This document shows, one piece after another, positions 28,461-36,662 of a DNA stretch of 64,000 nt. Both the position numbers and the translations under genes were made by a program. The notes below the pieces were generated by a model. The model saw nothing but the letters and a program-made list of their open reading frames with translations. It was not told the origin of the DNA and did not search any database. Location of the stretch: the NCBI GenBank assembly GCA_958295815.1, contig OY282374.1, positions 4,740,682 to 4,804,681 of the forward strand, written 5' to 3'. The stretch is from Candidatus Poribacteria bacterium. Lineage in GTDB: Bacteria; Poribacteria; WGA-4E; WGA-3G. Numbering within the stretch: position 1 is the first letter of the stretch; each line of letters opens with the position of its first letter.

Positions 28461-28766
28461 GTGAGCAAAAGATTTCAACGCCACATTGAAGATTTCACCT
28501 GTACACATTGTGGCACAGCTGTCAAAGGGGACGGCTACACCAACCACTGCCCAGAATGCCTCTGGAGCCGACACGTCGATGTGAATCCTGGTGACCGAGC
28601 TGCGTCTTGTCTCGGCTTGATGGAACCCGTCGGGTTCACCATAAAACACGGCGATTATATCCTTACCCATCGCTGCACAACATGTGGCAAAGAAAAAAAG
28701 AACAAAACATCAAAAAATGACAACTTCGAGGCTATTCTCAGCCTACAAGGAGAATTGAATGCCTAA
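28461..28766 (+). CDS. RNHCP-domain zinc-finger-like protein
   Basis: 101 residues with GTG start; GGAG lies about 8 nt upstream. FTCTHCGTAVKGDGYTNHCPECLWSRHVD, NPGDRAASCLGLMEP and HRCTTCGKEKKN match the RNHCP family, whose name comes from an NHCP core; cysteines pair as CxxC...CxxC with a further CxxC near residue 78. Function of the family is not established; the cysteine pattern suggests metal binding. Its last codons overlap the next gene by 8 nt, so translation of the two is probably coupled. Confidence 0.85.
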   Translation: MSKRFQRHIEDFTCTHCGTAVKGDGYTNHCPECLWSRHVDVNPGDRAASCLGLMEPVGFTIKHGDYILTHRCTTCGKEKKNKTSKNDNFEAILSLQGELNA

Positions 28767-29682
28767 GGAAAAGATCCTTGCAATTGTAGTCACCTGCGCT
28801 GCCGTTATTGCCGTTATCGTTTTAGCGGTGATGTTGAACTCGACTTCCAACAAATTCAAACAGACCCAGGCTGAACTAACGGCTACAAAAGCAACTTTGC
28901 AGACCACTGAAACCGCAAAAGCCAATCTGGAGAAAGAGCTAACTGAAACGCAAGCAACGCTGGCAAAAACGCAAGCAACATTGACAAAAACACATTCAGA
29001 ACTTACCCAAACGCAGGAGATCTTGCAAAATGCGAGCGAAGCCGCTCGGAAAATAACCGCTGAACGGAATACACTTCAACAGGACAAAAGTGCTCTCGAA
29101 CGCGAAAAAGAGAGTCTTCGCGAAAAATTGACCGAGATCGAATCGGAATTACAACGCATTCGCGTTCAATCGCAACGTTCAATCACCGCCATCCAAGAGA
29201 AATTTAAGGATACCGTCGGTGCGGTATTAGATGACGCCGGACGGTTGAAACTCGATGTAAAAGGGAAAATCCTTTTTGAAACAGGAAAGGCTACACTAAG
29301 TCCGGAGGGAAAAACACTCTTAGATGCGATCTCTAAAGAGGTCCTGCTAAACACGCACTATGCGGATTATGCCGTGCGGGTCGAGGGACATACGGACAAC
29401 GCACCGATTGGTGGTTCCGAACTCCGAAATTGGAACCTCTCAACAGAACGTGCAATCGCTGCTGTGAAATACTTGCAGGTGCATGCCGGTGTAGATGCGC
29501 AACGTTTAGCAGCGACTGGATACGCTTTCTACAAACCGATAGATACCGCCGATACACCTGAAGCAAAAGCGAAAAACCGGAGAATCGAAATCATACTCGT
29601 TCCGCCACAAGATTTTTTATCCGAACTTCTGACTTCGCTCCAGAAAGTAATGGTATCCATTGAGGTAGAGGAGACACAGTAG
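28759..29682 (+). CDS. OmpA-family protein with N-terminal membrane helix and long coiled coil
   Basis: 307 residues. A single hydrophobic helix at about 5-27 anchors the protein. Residues ~30-150 are a low-complexity coiled coil with repeated TQATLAKTQATLTKTHSELTQ. The C-terminal OmpA-like domain (about 170-290) contains RVEGHTDNAPIGG, NWNLSTERAIAAVKYL and the arginine-rich end KAKNRRIEIILVP, the usual peptidoglycan-binding pattern, including the Asp and Arg that contact diaminopimelate. It likely ties the inner membrane to the cell wall, as MotB-like or Pal-like proteins do. An AAGGAG site lies inside the preceding gene. Confidence 0.9.
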   Translation: MPKEKILAIVVTCAAVIAVIVLAVMLNSTSNKFKQTQAELTATKATLQTTETAKANLEKELTETQATLAKTQATLTKTHSELTQTQEILQNASEAARKITAERNTLQQDKSALEREKESLREKLTEIESELQRIRVQSQRSITAIQEKFKDTVGAVLDDAGRLKLDVKGKILFETGKATLSPEGKTLLDAISKEVLLNTHYADYAVRVEGHTDNAPIGGSELRNWNLSTERAIAAVKYLQVHAGVDAQRLAATGYAFYKPIDTADTPEAKAKNRRIEIILVPPQDFLSELLTSLQKVMVSIEVEETQ

Positions 29683-29724
29683 GCTTATTCGATTCTTTTT
29701 GACGCAGCTTGGAAGAAAAACTTG

Positions 29725-30573
29725 CTATTCAGAAGCTTCTGAGACTGCGCGTTTTGCCTCAACCGCAAGCCGTGTCGCCTGCTGGATCAGACGTCTTGTT
29801 TCATCAATCTGCTCAAGCAGACGCGCATTCGTCCACGAAACGCAGGCAAGATAACGTAATTCATCTGGATCGTTTAGTGTTTCGGCACCGAGTGCGACCT
29901 GAAGACCGCTCGAAGTGATATACCGCATACCCGCATTCGCACCAACGCCATCAAATTCCAGACTCAGTGTAATGTCGCCTCGTGCAAAAGCGGGTTGGAA
30001 TTCTTTGCTCAAACCGACAAACAGACCCACAGGGCTGTCTTCAAACGCAAATCGCTGTGTGCCGACACCAATATGACCAGAAAACTGGTGGATTCGCGGA
30101 AAATTAAAGATTTTACTGACAGCCAGAAAAGCCGACGATGGAATCCCACCTTCCTCCGAATCGGACGTAAAAATCGTATCATTAAGATGTTCAACACCCA
30201 CTGCGACACTTGGAATTGCGCCAGTCTCCTGTTCTTTTAAAAGCTGTAACTTTAGGTTCAAAGCCCGATCAGTGGAAACTTCAGATGCATACTCGTTCCA
30301 TATATGCCCCAACCCTACTTCAATCCGATCAAACAGTCCGAAGTTAAGACGAAGTGCAACAACATCACTCAAGTTCGTAGATGGGGTTTGTAACGCCGAA
30401 ACCGTCGCATTTTGCCGGAAAGCGAGATATGTTCCCGCCCCAAATATTCCGTGTTCGAGTACCGCACCGGTCGGAATATCCACTAACCCACTATCTGTAA
30501 ACACTTCACCGTTAGCAGGACTGGACATCATTATAGAGGCAAAAACGAGAAGCAAGAGTAGGTGTCTACCCAT
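29725..30573 (-). CDS. Exported outer-membrane beta-barrel-like protein
   Basis: 282 residues from ATG 30573, which has GGAG 8 nt upstream; a GTG at 30582 overlaps the rpiA stop but would touch the ribosome site. Residues 1-22 are a signal peptide (MGRHLLLLLVFASIMMSS). TDSGLVDIPTGAVLEHG recalls the start of YjbH-like or similar barrel proteins, and alternating strands such as VVALRLNFGLFDRIEVGLGHIW fit a barrel. The C-terminal 30 residues are helical and charged. I do not recognise a defined family. It follows rpiA immediately and is probably co-transcribed; no functional link is evident. Confidence 0.7.
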   Translation of the reverse strand: MGRHLLLLLVFASIMMSSPANGEVFTDSGLVDIPTGAVLEHGIFGAGTYLAFRQNATVSALQTPSTNLSDVVALRLNFGLFDRIEVGLGHIWNEYASEVSTDRALNLKLQLLKEQETGAIPSVAVGVEHLNDTIFTSDSEEGGIPSSAFLAVSKIFNFPRIHQFSGHIGVGTQRFAFEDSPVGLFVGLSKEFQPAFARGDITLSLEFDGVGANAGMRYITSSGLQVALGAETLNDPDELRYLACVSWTNARLLEQIDETRRLIQQATRLAVEAKRAVSEASE

Positions 30574-30578
30574 TGAGG

Positions 30579-31265
30579 TCACTCCATATACCGAATTCCG
30601 GAAGGCGTACCGATGATAATTTTGTCGGCACGATTGACAAAAATCCCGTTTTCGACCACGCCGGGAATGTTATTCAGCTGCAACTCAATTTTTTCTGGTT
30701 CTGGAATGCCATCAAAGTGGCAGTCAAGTATATAGTTGCCGTTGTCAGTGATGAGGGATTGCTGATTTCCGTTCTGTGTTGTGAGGCGTAGCGTTGAACG
30801 ACCACAAATGCGGTTGACTTTTGTCTGCGTTGATTCCCATCCGAATCGTACAATTTCTACTGGGAGTGGAAAGGTCGTACCAAGGACGCGCGATACTTTG
30901 CTCTCATCGACAACAATCAATATCCGTTTAGACGCATTTGCGATAATCTTCTCTCTGACGAGCGCAGCACCACCACCCTTGATGAGGTTAAGGTGTGCAT
31001 CAACTTCATCAGCTCCATCAATAGTCAGATCAATGGTAGGACTCGAAGCAAGTGTTGTGAGGGGTATCTGTTGTGCTATCGCAATTTCTTCGGTACCAGC
31101 GGATGTTGGGATCCCAACGATATCAAGTCCTTCCCGGATCATCTCGCCGAGTTTCAGAAGCGCGTAATAAACAGTGGAGCCTGTCCCTAACCCGACAATC
31201 ATGCCAGATTCGATGTTCTCTGTCGCTTTTTCCGCAGCAATCTTTTTTAGGTTTTCGGTGTTCAT
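30579..31265 (-). CDS. rpiA: Ribose-5-phosphate isomerase A
   Basis: 228 residues. Interconverts ribose 5-phosphate and ribulose 5-phosphate in the pentose phosphate pathway, in the cytoplasm. Diagnostic motifs: GLGTGST (25-31), DGADEVD (83-89), KGGGAALVREK (96-106, with Glu105 the expected catalytic base) and IVVDESK. The start at 31265 gives the normal length; an in-frame upstream codon at 31304 falls inside the promoter. Predicted transcription begins only about 4 nt before this ATG. Confidence 0.95.
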   Translation of the reverse strand: MNTENLKKIAAEKATENIESGMIVGLGTGSTVYYALLKLGEMIREGLDIVGIPTSAGTEEIAIAQQIPLTTLASSPTIDLTIDGADEVDAHLNLIKGGGAALVREKIIANASKRILIVVDESKVSRVLGTTFPLPVEIVRFGWESTQTKVNRICGRSTLRLTTQNGNQQSLITDNGNYILDCHFDGIPEPEKIELQLNNIPGVVENGIFVNRADKIIIGTPSGIRYME

Positions 31266-31275
31266 GATGCATATA

Positions 31276-31304
31276 AGTGTATCAGAAAACCTTCTCGAAA
31301 TCAA
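31276..31304 (-). promoter_or_regulatory. Sigma-70-like promoter of rpiA
   Basis: Minus strand TTGATT (31299-31304), 17-nt spacer, TACACT (31276-31281). The last base of the -10 box is 10 nt before the ATG, so the leader would be only a few bases long, and no Shine-Dalgarno sequence is seen. Confidence 0.6.
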
Positions 31305-31320
31305 GTTTTTGCATATCAGC

Positions 31321-31402
31321 AGTAGGCGGTCAGCGGTCAGCAGTCAGTCGTCAGTGGAAAGGGTTGTGGGTTATAAGTTAAGAGTTCGAGAAATGTAAAA
31401 CT
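31321..31402 (+). repeat. Dispersed GTCAGTGGAAAGGGTT-type repeat
   Basis: Noncoding copy of the family also present at 3733-3806 (other strand) and 59433-59540: GGTCAGCGGTCAGCAGTCAG, then GTGGAAAGGGTTGTGGG, TTATAAGTTAAGAGTTCGAG and AAATGTAAAACTAAGACAAA. The last word recurs at 60896-60915. Confidence 0.6.
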
Positions 31403-31489
31403 AAGACAAATTGTGTCGCGTGTGGACACAATTTGGAGATCCTTCCTACAGGAAAACTGAATGACCATGTGTAGTACCCAACAAAAGAT

Positions 31490-31518
31490 TTGATTCTTTT
31501 CCCCGATTATGCTAAAAT
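31490..31518 (+). promoter_or_regulatory. Sigma-70-like promoter, start codon at the predicted +1
   Basis: TTGATT, 17-nt spacer, TAAAAT. The -10 box ends 7 nt before ATG 31526, so the transcript would be leaderless or nearly so. Confidence 0.6.
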
Positions 31519-31525
31519 AACGGTT

Positions 31526-32512
31526 ATGAGGAACAAGATTCACGATAGCAAACTGGTGGTCGGGCAATTAGTCGCCGAACCCGGATCGCGGATAGATGGG
31601 TACCTGAAAGTCGGTAGCATGCCTGATGGAACGGCGGTTCGACTGCCAGCTGTGTTAATCAACGGGAGGTACCCCGGCAAAACGCTCTACATTCAAGCGA
31701 TTAGCGATGGAGATGAACTCAACGGAATCGCCGTTATTCACAAAGTTCTCCAGACAATATCACCGGAACAGTTACGCGGCAAGATCATCGCTGTACCTCT
31801 CGTCAACTTCCATGCGTTTCACACCAAACAGTCACTCAATCCTGTGGATAACCGGAAAATGAATCGCTGTTTTCCGGGCAGACGCGACGGCACCTCAAGC
31901 GAACGAACAGCCTACCATCTCTTTCGGCGTGCCATACAGCAGGCAGATTATTGTCTCGATCTACATCAGGGTGGTGTACACCCCATGATTGATGAGGTCC
32001 GCGTCCGAGTTGACGAAAAACATACACTCCACAGCGCATGTCTTGAACTCGCACGTGTCTTCGGTATCGGGCATATCCTCAATCAGAAGGGCCCGGAGGG
32101 TCAACTCGCACAGGCTGCTCCGGAGGTCGGTATCCCAACAATCGATCCGGAATTGGGTGGAACCCACGGCTGGGATGCGGCGAGCATCGAAAAAGGGGTG
32201 CGCGGCGTGCGCAATGTCTTGCAATATTATCACTTCATTGACGGAACACCGGAGGTACCTGAACGGCAAATAGTTGTAAAAAAATTTGTACCACTTCTTA
32301 GCAATGAAGGCGGATTTGTCTATTACAAGGCGGAATTATATGATCAGATAGAGGCATACCAACCTATTGCTGACATCCGAGACGTGTTTGGAAATGTACG
32401 GGAGTCCATCCGGTCACCCGTAGAAGGGATCTTCTGGGCAAAACCCGTCTATCCAATGGTAGCAAGTGGCGGCATCATTGGCAAAATCGGCACACCGATT
32501 GGGTATCTGTAG
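31526..32512 (+). CDS. Succinylglutamate desuccinylase/aspartoacylase-family protein
   Basis: 328 residues from ATG 31526; the same frame is open back to a TTG at 31490, but that region is the promoter. The M14-like zinc core is visible: LINGRYPGKTLYIQAISDGDELNG (His of the usual HGxxxxE replaced, see oddity), NFHAF, LNPVDNRKMNRCFPG and DLHQGG, then IPTIDPELGG with a candidate catalytic Glu. Family members deacylate N-acyl amino acids or related compounds. Oddity: where classical members have a GxHGxE zinc motif, this protein reads GRYPGKT ... DGDELNG, so the ligand set may differ. The M24 aminopeptidase follows 43 bp later. Confidence 0.8.
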   Translation: MRNKIHDSKLVVGQLVAEPGSRIDGYLKVGSMPDGTAVRLPAVLINGRYPGKTLYIQAISDGDELNGIAVIHKVLQTISPEQLRGKIIAVPLVNFHAFHTKQSLNPVDNRKMNRCFPGRRDGTSSERTAYHLFRRAIQQADYCLDLHQGGVHPMIDEVRVRVDEKHTLHSACLELARVFGIGHILNQKGPEGQLAQAAPEVGIPTIDPELGGTHGWDAASIEKGVRGVRNVLQYYHFIDGTPEVPERQIVVKKFVPLLSNEGGFVYYKAELYDQIEAYQPIADIRDVFGNVRESIRSPVEGIFWAKPVYPMVASGGIIGKIGTPIGYL

Positions 32513-32555
32513 CACGACGGACGCAAATACTGCATCTTCATGAGGAGGAAACGGC

Positions 32556-33860
32556 TTGCACAAACAGAATCGTAAAGCCTTTATTGAAAAAATGGGAAGT
32601 GGCGGGGTCGCTATCTTCGCGAGCAGACCGCCTGCAACATGGAATCACGACACCGAATATATTTATCGTCCAGACCCGAATTTTTATTATCTCACGGGGT
32701 TTGAAGAACCCGAATCAATTTGTGTCATCGCGCCTGATCACCCGAAACACCAATATATTCTATTCGTTCGTCCAAAAGACAAACAGGCAGAAATCTGGAA
32801 CGGTAAGCGCGTCGGTGTTAAAGACGCGCGCAAACGCTATGGTGCTGATAAAGCCTATCCGATAGAGAAATTCGGTGAGAAAATTGGAAAATACTTAGAG
32901 GGTGCTGAAAGGCTTTATTACACGCTCGGTTCTAACCACGACGTTGACAGTGAAATCCTCTCGCTCTTTACGGGGTCCGTCAGGTCACGAGTTCGCTCTG
33001 GTCAAGGGCTTGACACCTTAGTAGATCCGAGTCCTATCCTTAGTGAACTGCGGTTAATTAAAAATGAGACGGAACTGCAACGTATCCAAATGGCAACGGA
33101 GATTACAGTCGCCGGTCATGTTGCTGCAATGAAGGCAATTAAACCGGGGATGTATGAGTACGATTTGGAGGCACTCGTTGAATCCACGTTCCGCATGAAC
33201 GGGGCAAACGGTCCGGCCTTCCCAACAATCGTTGCAAGCGGTGGAAATGCGACCATACTTCACTACACAACAAATGATTGCCAAATCAAAGACGAAACAC
33301 TTGTCCTCATCGACGCAGGCGCGGAATATGGACGGTACTCTGGCGATGTAACCCGGACCTTCCCAGCAAACGGCACGTTCACCAAGGCGCAGAGAGAGAT
33401 TTATCAATGCGTCCTTGATGCGCACAATGCTATTATTGACGGTATCCGCCCAGGTGTTTCTATTGACGAACCACATCAGAAATCTATTGAGTTGTTGACA
33501 GAAAGTATGCTCAACCTCGGTCTACTCAGCGGAAAAATAAAGAAACTCATAAAAAAAGAGGCATACCGAGAGTTCTATATGTATAGGATTGGGCACATGC
33601 TCGGCTTAGATGTGCATGATGTCAATTGTGTCCACGAGGCGAACGGCGAGTTCAAAACCTTCCAACCCGGCATGGTGATGACAATTGAACCCGGACTCTA
33701 TGTTGACGAAGAAACAAAGAATGTTCCACCAGAGTATCTCGGCATAGGCGTTCGCATAGAGGACGATATTCTCGTTACCGAAGATGGTTGTGAAGTGCTA
33801 ACGGATGGCGTCCCGAAAGAGATTGATGCGGTTGAAGAACTGGTTCGCAGCACAAAATAG
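32556..33860 (+). CDS. M24 Xaa-Pro aminopeptidase (aminopeptidase P type)
   Basis: 434 residues with a TTG start. AGGAGG lies 7 nt upstream and decides it; the next in-frame ATG would remove part of the N-terminal domain. The N-terminal aminopeptidase-P domain (RKAFIEKMGSGGVAIFASRP, FYYLTGFEEPE) is followed by the pita-bread domain. The five metal ligands can be seen: Asp in VLIDAGAE, Asp in YSGDVTRTFP, His in IGHMLGLDVHD, Glu in MTIEPGLYV and Glu in GVRIEDD. It removes N-terminal residues preceding proline in the cytoplasm. Good match in length to the family. Confidence 0.93.
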   Translation: MHKQNRKAFIEKMGSGGVAIFASRPPATWNHDTEYIYRPDPNFYYLTGFEEPESICVIAPDHPKHQYILFVRPKDKQAEIWNGKRVGVKDARKRYGADKAYPIEKFGEKIGKYLEGAERLYYTLGSNHDVDSEILSLFTGSVRSRVRSGQGLDTLVDPSPILSELRLIKNETELQRIQMATEITVAGHVAAMKAIKPGMYEYDLEALVESTFRMNGANGPAFPTIVASGGNATILHYTTNDCQIKDETLVLIDAGAEYGRYSGDVTRTFPANGTFTKAQREIYQCVLDAHNAIIDGIRPGVSIDEPHQKSIELLTESMLNLGLLSGKIKKLIKKEAYREFYMYRIGHMLGLDVHDVNCVHEANGEFKTFQPGMVMTIEPGLYVDEETKNVPPEYLGIGVRIEDDILVTEDGCEVLTDGVPKEIDAVEELVRSTK

Positions 33861-33935
33861 TAAGCCTATGAGAGACTGATTAACTGGAAAAAACCGAAAG
33901 ACTTGCGTTACAATACCTTAGACAAGGGGACCCAG

Positions 33936-34484
33936 ATGGCAAAGCGAAAGAAATTGGGTATGAACAAGTACCAGAGAAAAGCACATAAACGAGGTGAAAA
34001 TCGGTTGCGTGGCAACGAGGTCGAATACTACCTATCGCTTGCTTACTCTTCCAATGCGGATGACCGTGTCGAGGCAATGGACAATCTCTGTCCCTGCCAT
34101 GTTCGGAAAAGCATTGACAAAGTTTGGGTGGCACTGTACAAAGGCTTGGTCGATCCCGATCTACGCGTCCGTAAAGCTGCATGGCATACACTTGATGATG
34201 GAGGAAACCCGAACGATCCGAGACTCCAACCCCTCCTTGAAAAAATCACTAAGGAAGAAACGGATCCCAAACTACGTCAACGTGCCCTCGACCTCATCGC
34301 TGCTACCCGAAAGGTTGAGGATCAGAAGGAAGCACTCTTGGCACAGAAAGCACATACCTTTCGTGGACGCTGTGATTGGTGTGGCGCGTCAAATGTACCC
34401 GTCAGCTACGATCACGAGACAGAGTTTGAAACGAACGGCACCAAACGCTTGGCTTTAGTCTGTGAGGCTTGCGAAACCCAGTAA
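33936..34484 (+). CDS. HEAT-repeat protein with C-terminal zinc-binding cysteines
   Basis: 182 residues from ATG 33936 (AAGGGGA upstream); the frame also opens earlier, at 33903, without a ribosome site. The N-terminus is very basic (MAKRKKLGMNKYQRKAHKR). Residues ~30-125 form HEAT-like helices: SNADDRVEAMDNL, DPDLRVRKAAWHTLDDGG, ETDPKLRQRALDLI. The C-terminus has CDWCGAS and CEAC, a CxxC...CxxC pair likely to bind zinc. HEAT repeats usually mediate protein contacts. No exact family recognised. Another HEAT/zinc combination is encoded at 58991-59428. Confidence 0.75.
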   Translation: MAKRKKLGMNKYQRKAHKRGENRLRGNEVEYYLSLAYSSNADDRVEAMDNLCPCHVRKSIDKVWVALYKGLVDPDLRVRKAAWHTLDDGGNPNDPRLQPLLEKITKEETDPKLRQRALDLIAATRKVEDQKEALLAQKAHTFRGRCDWCGASNVPVSYDHETEFETNGTKRLALVCEACETQ

Positions 34485-34517
34485 AAACAGATCAGGCAGA
34501 GTTAAAGAAAGACACTT

Positions 34518-34991
34518 ATGGCAACCCATAATCAAATATTCGAGGGGTATACCGACTTCATTGCGACCCGCGGGGTTAAAGAATACCGAGAGACGATTCC
34601 GGTCTGGGTAAATGCTGAGGACGTTATATTGGAAATCGGCTGCGAGTGGGGAACAACCACCACCTTGATTGCCCCACACTGCAAGAAAATTATCGCGACT
34701 GATATTAGTTCTAAATGTATCGAACGCGCCAGAGAAATGTATCCTGAACTCCATTTCGAAGTACTCGACGGCTTTGATGTTAGGGCAGCACTCGATCTTG
34801 GCGAACCGTTCAACAAAATCTACATTGACATTTCTGGTTTGTCAGGTTATAACTCTCTGCTCGATACAATCGCGCTCCTTACGTCTTACGCTACGGTGCT
34901 GCGTCCGGAGGCAATTATTATCAAAAGTGGCGCGCTAAAACGCTTTGCAGGACACTGCAGTGCATGGCGTTCGCCGGACAATCAACGATAG
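34518..34991 (+). CDS. Small class I SAM-dependent methyltransferase-like protein
   Basis: 157 residues. VILEIGCEWGTTTTLIAPHC is motif I for S-adenosylmethionine binding, with IIATDISSKCIERAREMYP giving the acidic residue at the end of strand 2 and YIDISG in motif IV position. It is shorter than most methyltransferases and seems to lack a substrate-binding domain. Substrate unknown. It starts 33 bp after the HEAT gene on the same strand, and could be in one operon with it. Confidence 0.75.
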   Translation: MATHNQIFEGYTDFIATRGVKEYRETIPVWVNAEDVILEIGCEWGTTTTLIAPHCKKIIATDISSKCIERAREMYPELHFEVLDGFDVRAALDLGEPFNKIYIDISGLSGYNSLLDTIALLTSYATVLRPEAIIIKSGALKRFAGHCSAWRSPDNQR

Positions 34992-35113
34992 AGAAAAGAT
35001 TTAGGAGACTCCGCCCAGCATAGTAGAGTGTTTCTAGAAAAAACAAAAAAAATTGAAGAAAAATCAATTGGGATACAACAAATTAAGTAACATCTCAATG
35101 AAGTGAGTTTGAC

Positions 35114-35671
35114 ATGATACCTGATGATGTGTACGTACACAAAACAGTAGAAGGTGACGCTGAAGCATTCAACGAGCTTGTTAATCGGCATCATTCAAAA
35201 ATATATGGACTTGCATACCGGATGCTCGGTAATCGAGAAGATGCCGCTGACGCGACACAAGAAACATTTTTAGAAGCATACAAATCAATTAAAGCATTTC
35301 GATTCCAGTCGCAGTTCGGGACTTGGCTGTATCGCATCGGCATTAATACGTGTCAGCAGCATATCCGTAAATCACAATCGCACGACCATAAACTTACCGC
35401 TTACACGAGAGAATCTGAAATCGGCGGTATTGCTTCTGACGAGGATTCGCCTGAGCGTTCAACGCTTAAAGATGAACAGAACGCCATGGTTCAAGGTGCC
35501 ATTGATTGGTTGCCGCCGAAGCAGCGCGAGGTTGTCACATTGTACTATATGCAACACCTGAAATACCGAGAAATCGCCAAGATTCTGAATTGTTCAGAAG
35601 GGACAGTTGCATCGCGATTGAATCAGGCATTGAAAAATCTTAAGCGAAAACTGAGCAAATACTATCTTTAG
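35114..35671 (+). CDS. ECF-type RNA polymerase sigma factor
   Basis: 185 residues. Region 2 spans about 15-85 (FNELVNRHHSKIYGLAYRMLGNREDAADATQE, followed by TFLEAYKSIKAF and GTWLYRIGINTC), and region 4 about 125-180 (LPPKQREVVTLYYMQHLKYREIA, CSEGTVASRLNQALKNLK). It directs RNA polymerase to its own promoter class. The anti-sigma gene follows 15 bp downstream, as is usual for this type. No convincing autoregulatory ECF promoter is seen upstream; the stretch there is AT-rich and includes TTGAAG and TACAAC with a too-short 15-nt spacer. Confidence 0.93.
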   Translation: MIPDDVYVHKTVEGDAEAFNELVNRHHSKIYGLAYRMLGNREDAADATQETFLEAYKSIKAFRFQSQFGTWLYRIGINTCQQHIRKSQSHDHKLTAYTRESEIGGIASDEDSPERSTLKDEQNAMVQGAIDWLPPKQREVVTLYYMQHLKYREIAKILNCSEGTVASRLNQALKNLKRKLSKYYL

Positions 35672-35686
35672 AAAGGAGATGTCCAA

Positions 35687-36409
35687 ATGAATTGCGAACA
35701 GACTCTTAACAATCTACCGCACCTGGTCCAACAGGAAAACGTAGAGACGAGAGAATCGACTTCTGATGGCATCTCTCGGCGCGCGCTTTTGGAACATCTG
35801 CGAACCTGCCCAGAGTGTCAGATGGAGTATGAGGCGTTATGGAACACGGCGAGCATGTTAGAGAGCGTAGATGAACCGACAACGCCGCCGGAACTGGTTG
35901 GTAACATCCAGCATCAAATACGTGACCTTCACAAAAGGCAGCAGGTGGCACTCTTCGCGAATCCGTTGGCGTGGTGTCTCGATCGGTTGAAATTAGATTT
36001 CTCTCCACGGTTTGTCAACGCCACAGCACTGCTTTTTTACGTTGTCGCCTCCTGTTTCTTTGTAAAACTCGCGTTCTTTACAAACTCACAGGAACCGGAA
36101 TTCGGCTTGACTGCAATGGAAAAGACCCGGCTCCAACAGATTAGAATCTCACCAACGCCGTGGGGACACCTGAAAGACGTCAAGCCAGAGGCTGAAAACG
36201 GGCAGACACCGCAGCAAACGGTAATTGCTGGTGTTCAGCCGAGACCCAATCATTTCTTTACAACGGCGCAAGCTGTTGCGGGAACATGGCGTACCAACAC
36301 GATAGTTACGAGTCAACAGACAGATACGCCACATGCCGCTAACTATCATCAAAGTGCTGTGAGCGAAAAACTTACTGTGTTTTGGAATGACATTAAAACA
36401 GATTTGTAG
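35687..36409 (+). CDS. Zinc-finger anti-sigma factor with one membrane segment
   Basis: 240 residues. The N-terminal anti-sigma zinc finger shows HLRTCPEC (His37, Cys41, Cys44); the first Cys (3) may complete the site. A single hydrophobic helix lies at about 111-131 (NATALLFYVVASCFFVKLAF), leaving about 105 residues outside the membrane, rich in Pro, Gln and Thr. This topology suits a sensor that holds the sigma factor encoded immediately upstream. AAGGAG precedes the ATG by 8 nt. The signal it responds to cannot be read. Confidence 0.87.
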   Translation: MNCEQTLNNLPHLVQQENVETRESTSDGISRRALLEHLRTCPECQMEYEALWNTASMLESVDEPTTPPELVGNIQHQIRDLHKRQQVALFANPLAWCLDRLKLDFSPRFVNATALLFYVVASCFFVKLAFFTNSQEPEFGLTAMEKTRLQQIRISPTPWGHLKDVKPEAENGQTPQQTVIAGVQPRPNHFFTTAQAVAGTWRTNTIVTSQQTDTPHAANYHQSAVSEKLTVFWNDIKTDL

Positions 36410-36541
36410 ACCTGTGGCGCGCCTACATCACCCCTGTAAGCGTGCCTACAGTGTCGCAAACTCTCTTTCCGGCATATATTTGAAAATCCCACTTCCATAC
36501 ATTATCCCGCCATTTGACTGCTCGCTTTGAAAACATCCGTT

Positions 36542-36569
36542 TCTATAGACATGCCACGCCGCTGCGGCT
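36542..36569. repeat. Hairpin repeat, family B variant
   Basis: TCTATAGACATGCCACGCCG followed by CTGCGGCT. The TCTATAGACAT flank matches the 6666 copy, while the stem differs (GCCG/CGGC instead of GCCCC/GGGGC). Confidence 0.5.
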
Positions 36570-36594
36570 ATTTCTTGACGAAAAGATAAAAAAG

Positions 36595-36623
36595 TTGACA
36601 CATAATCGTTTTTTGTGTACAAT
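36595..36623 (+). promoter_or_regulatory. Strong sigma-70-like promoter of the peptide ABC operon
   Basis: Perfect TTGACA, 17-nt spacer, TACAAT. Predicted transcription start near 36630, giving a leader of about 33 nt to the ATG at 36663. Confidence 0.75.
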
Positions 36624-36662
36624 AGCCGAAAGCTTGGAATAGCATCAAGGTAACCCAAGAGA

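Noticed and set aside
31490..31525. Upstream TTG start for the desuccinylase-like gene
   Set aside because: The 12-codon extension coincides with a well-spaced promoter (TTGATT-17-TAAAAT), so it would not be transcribed.
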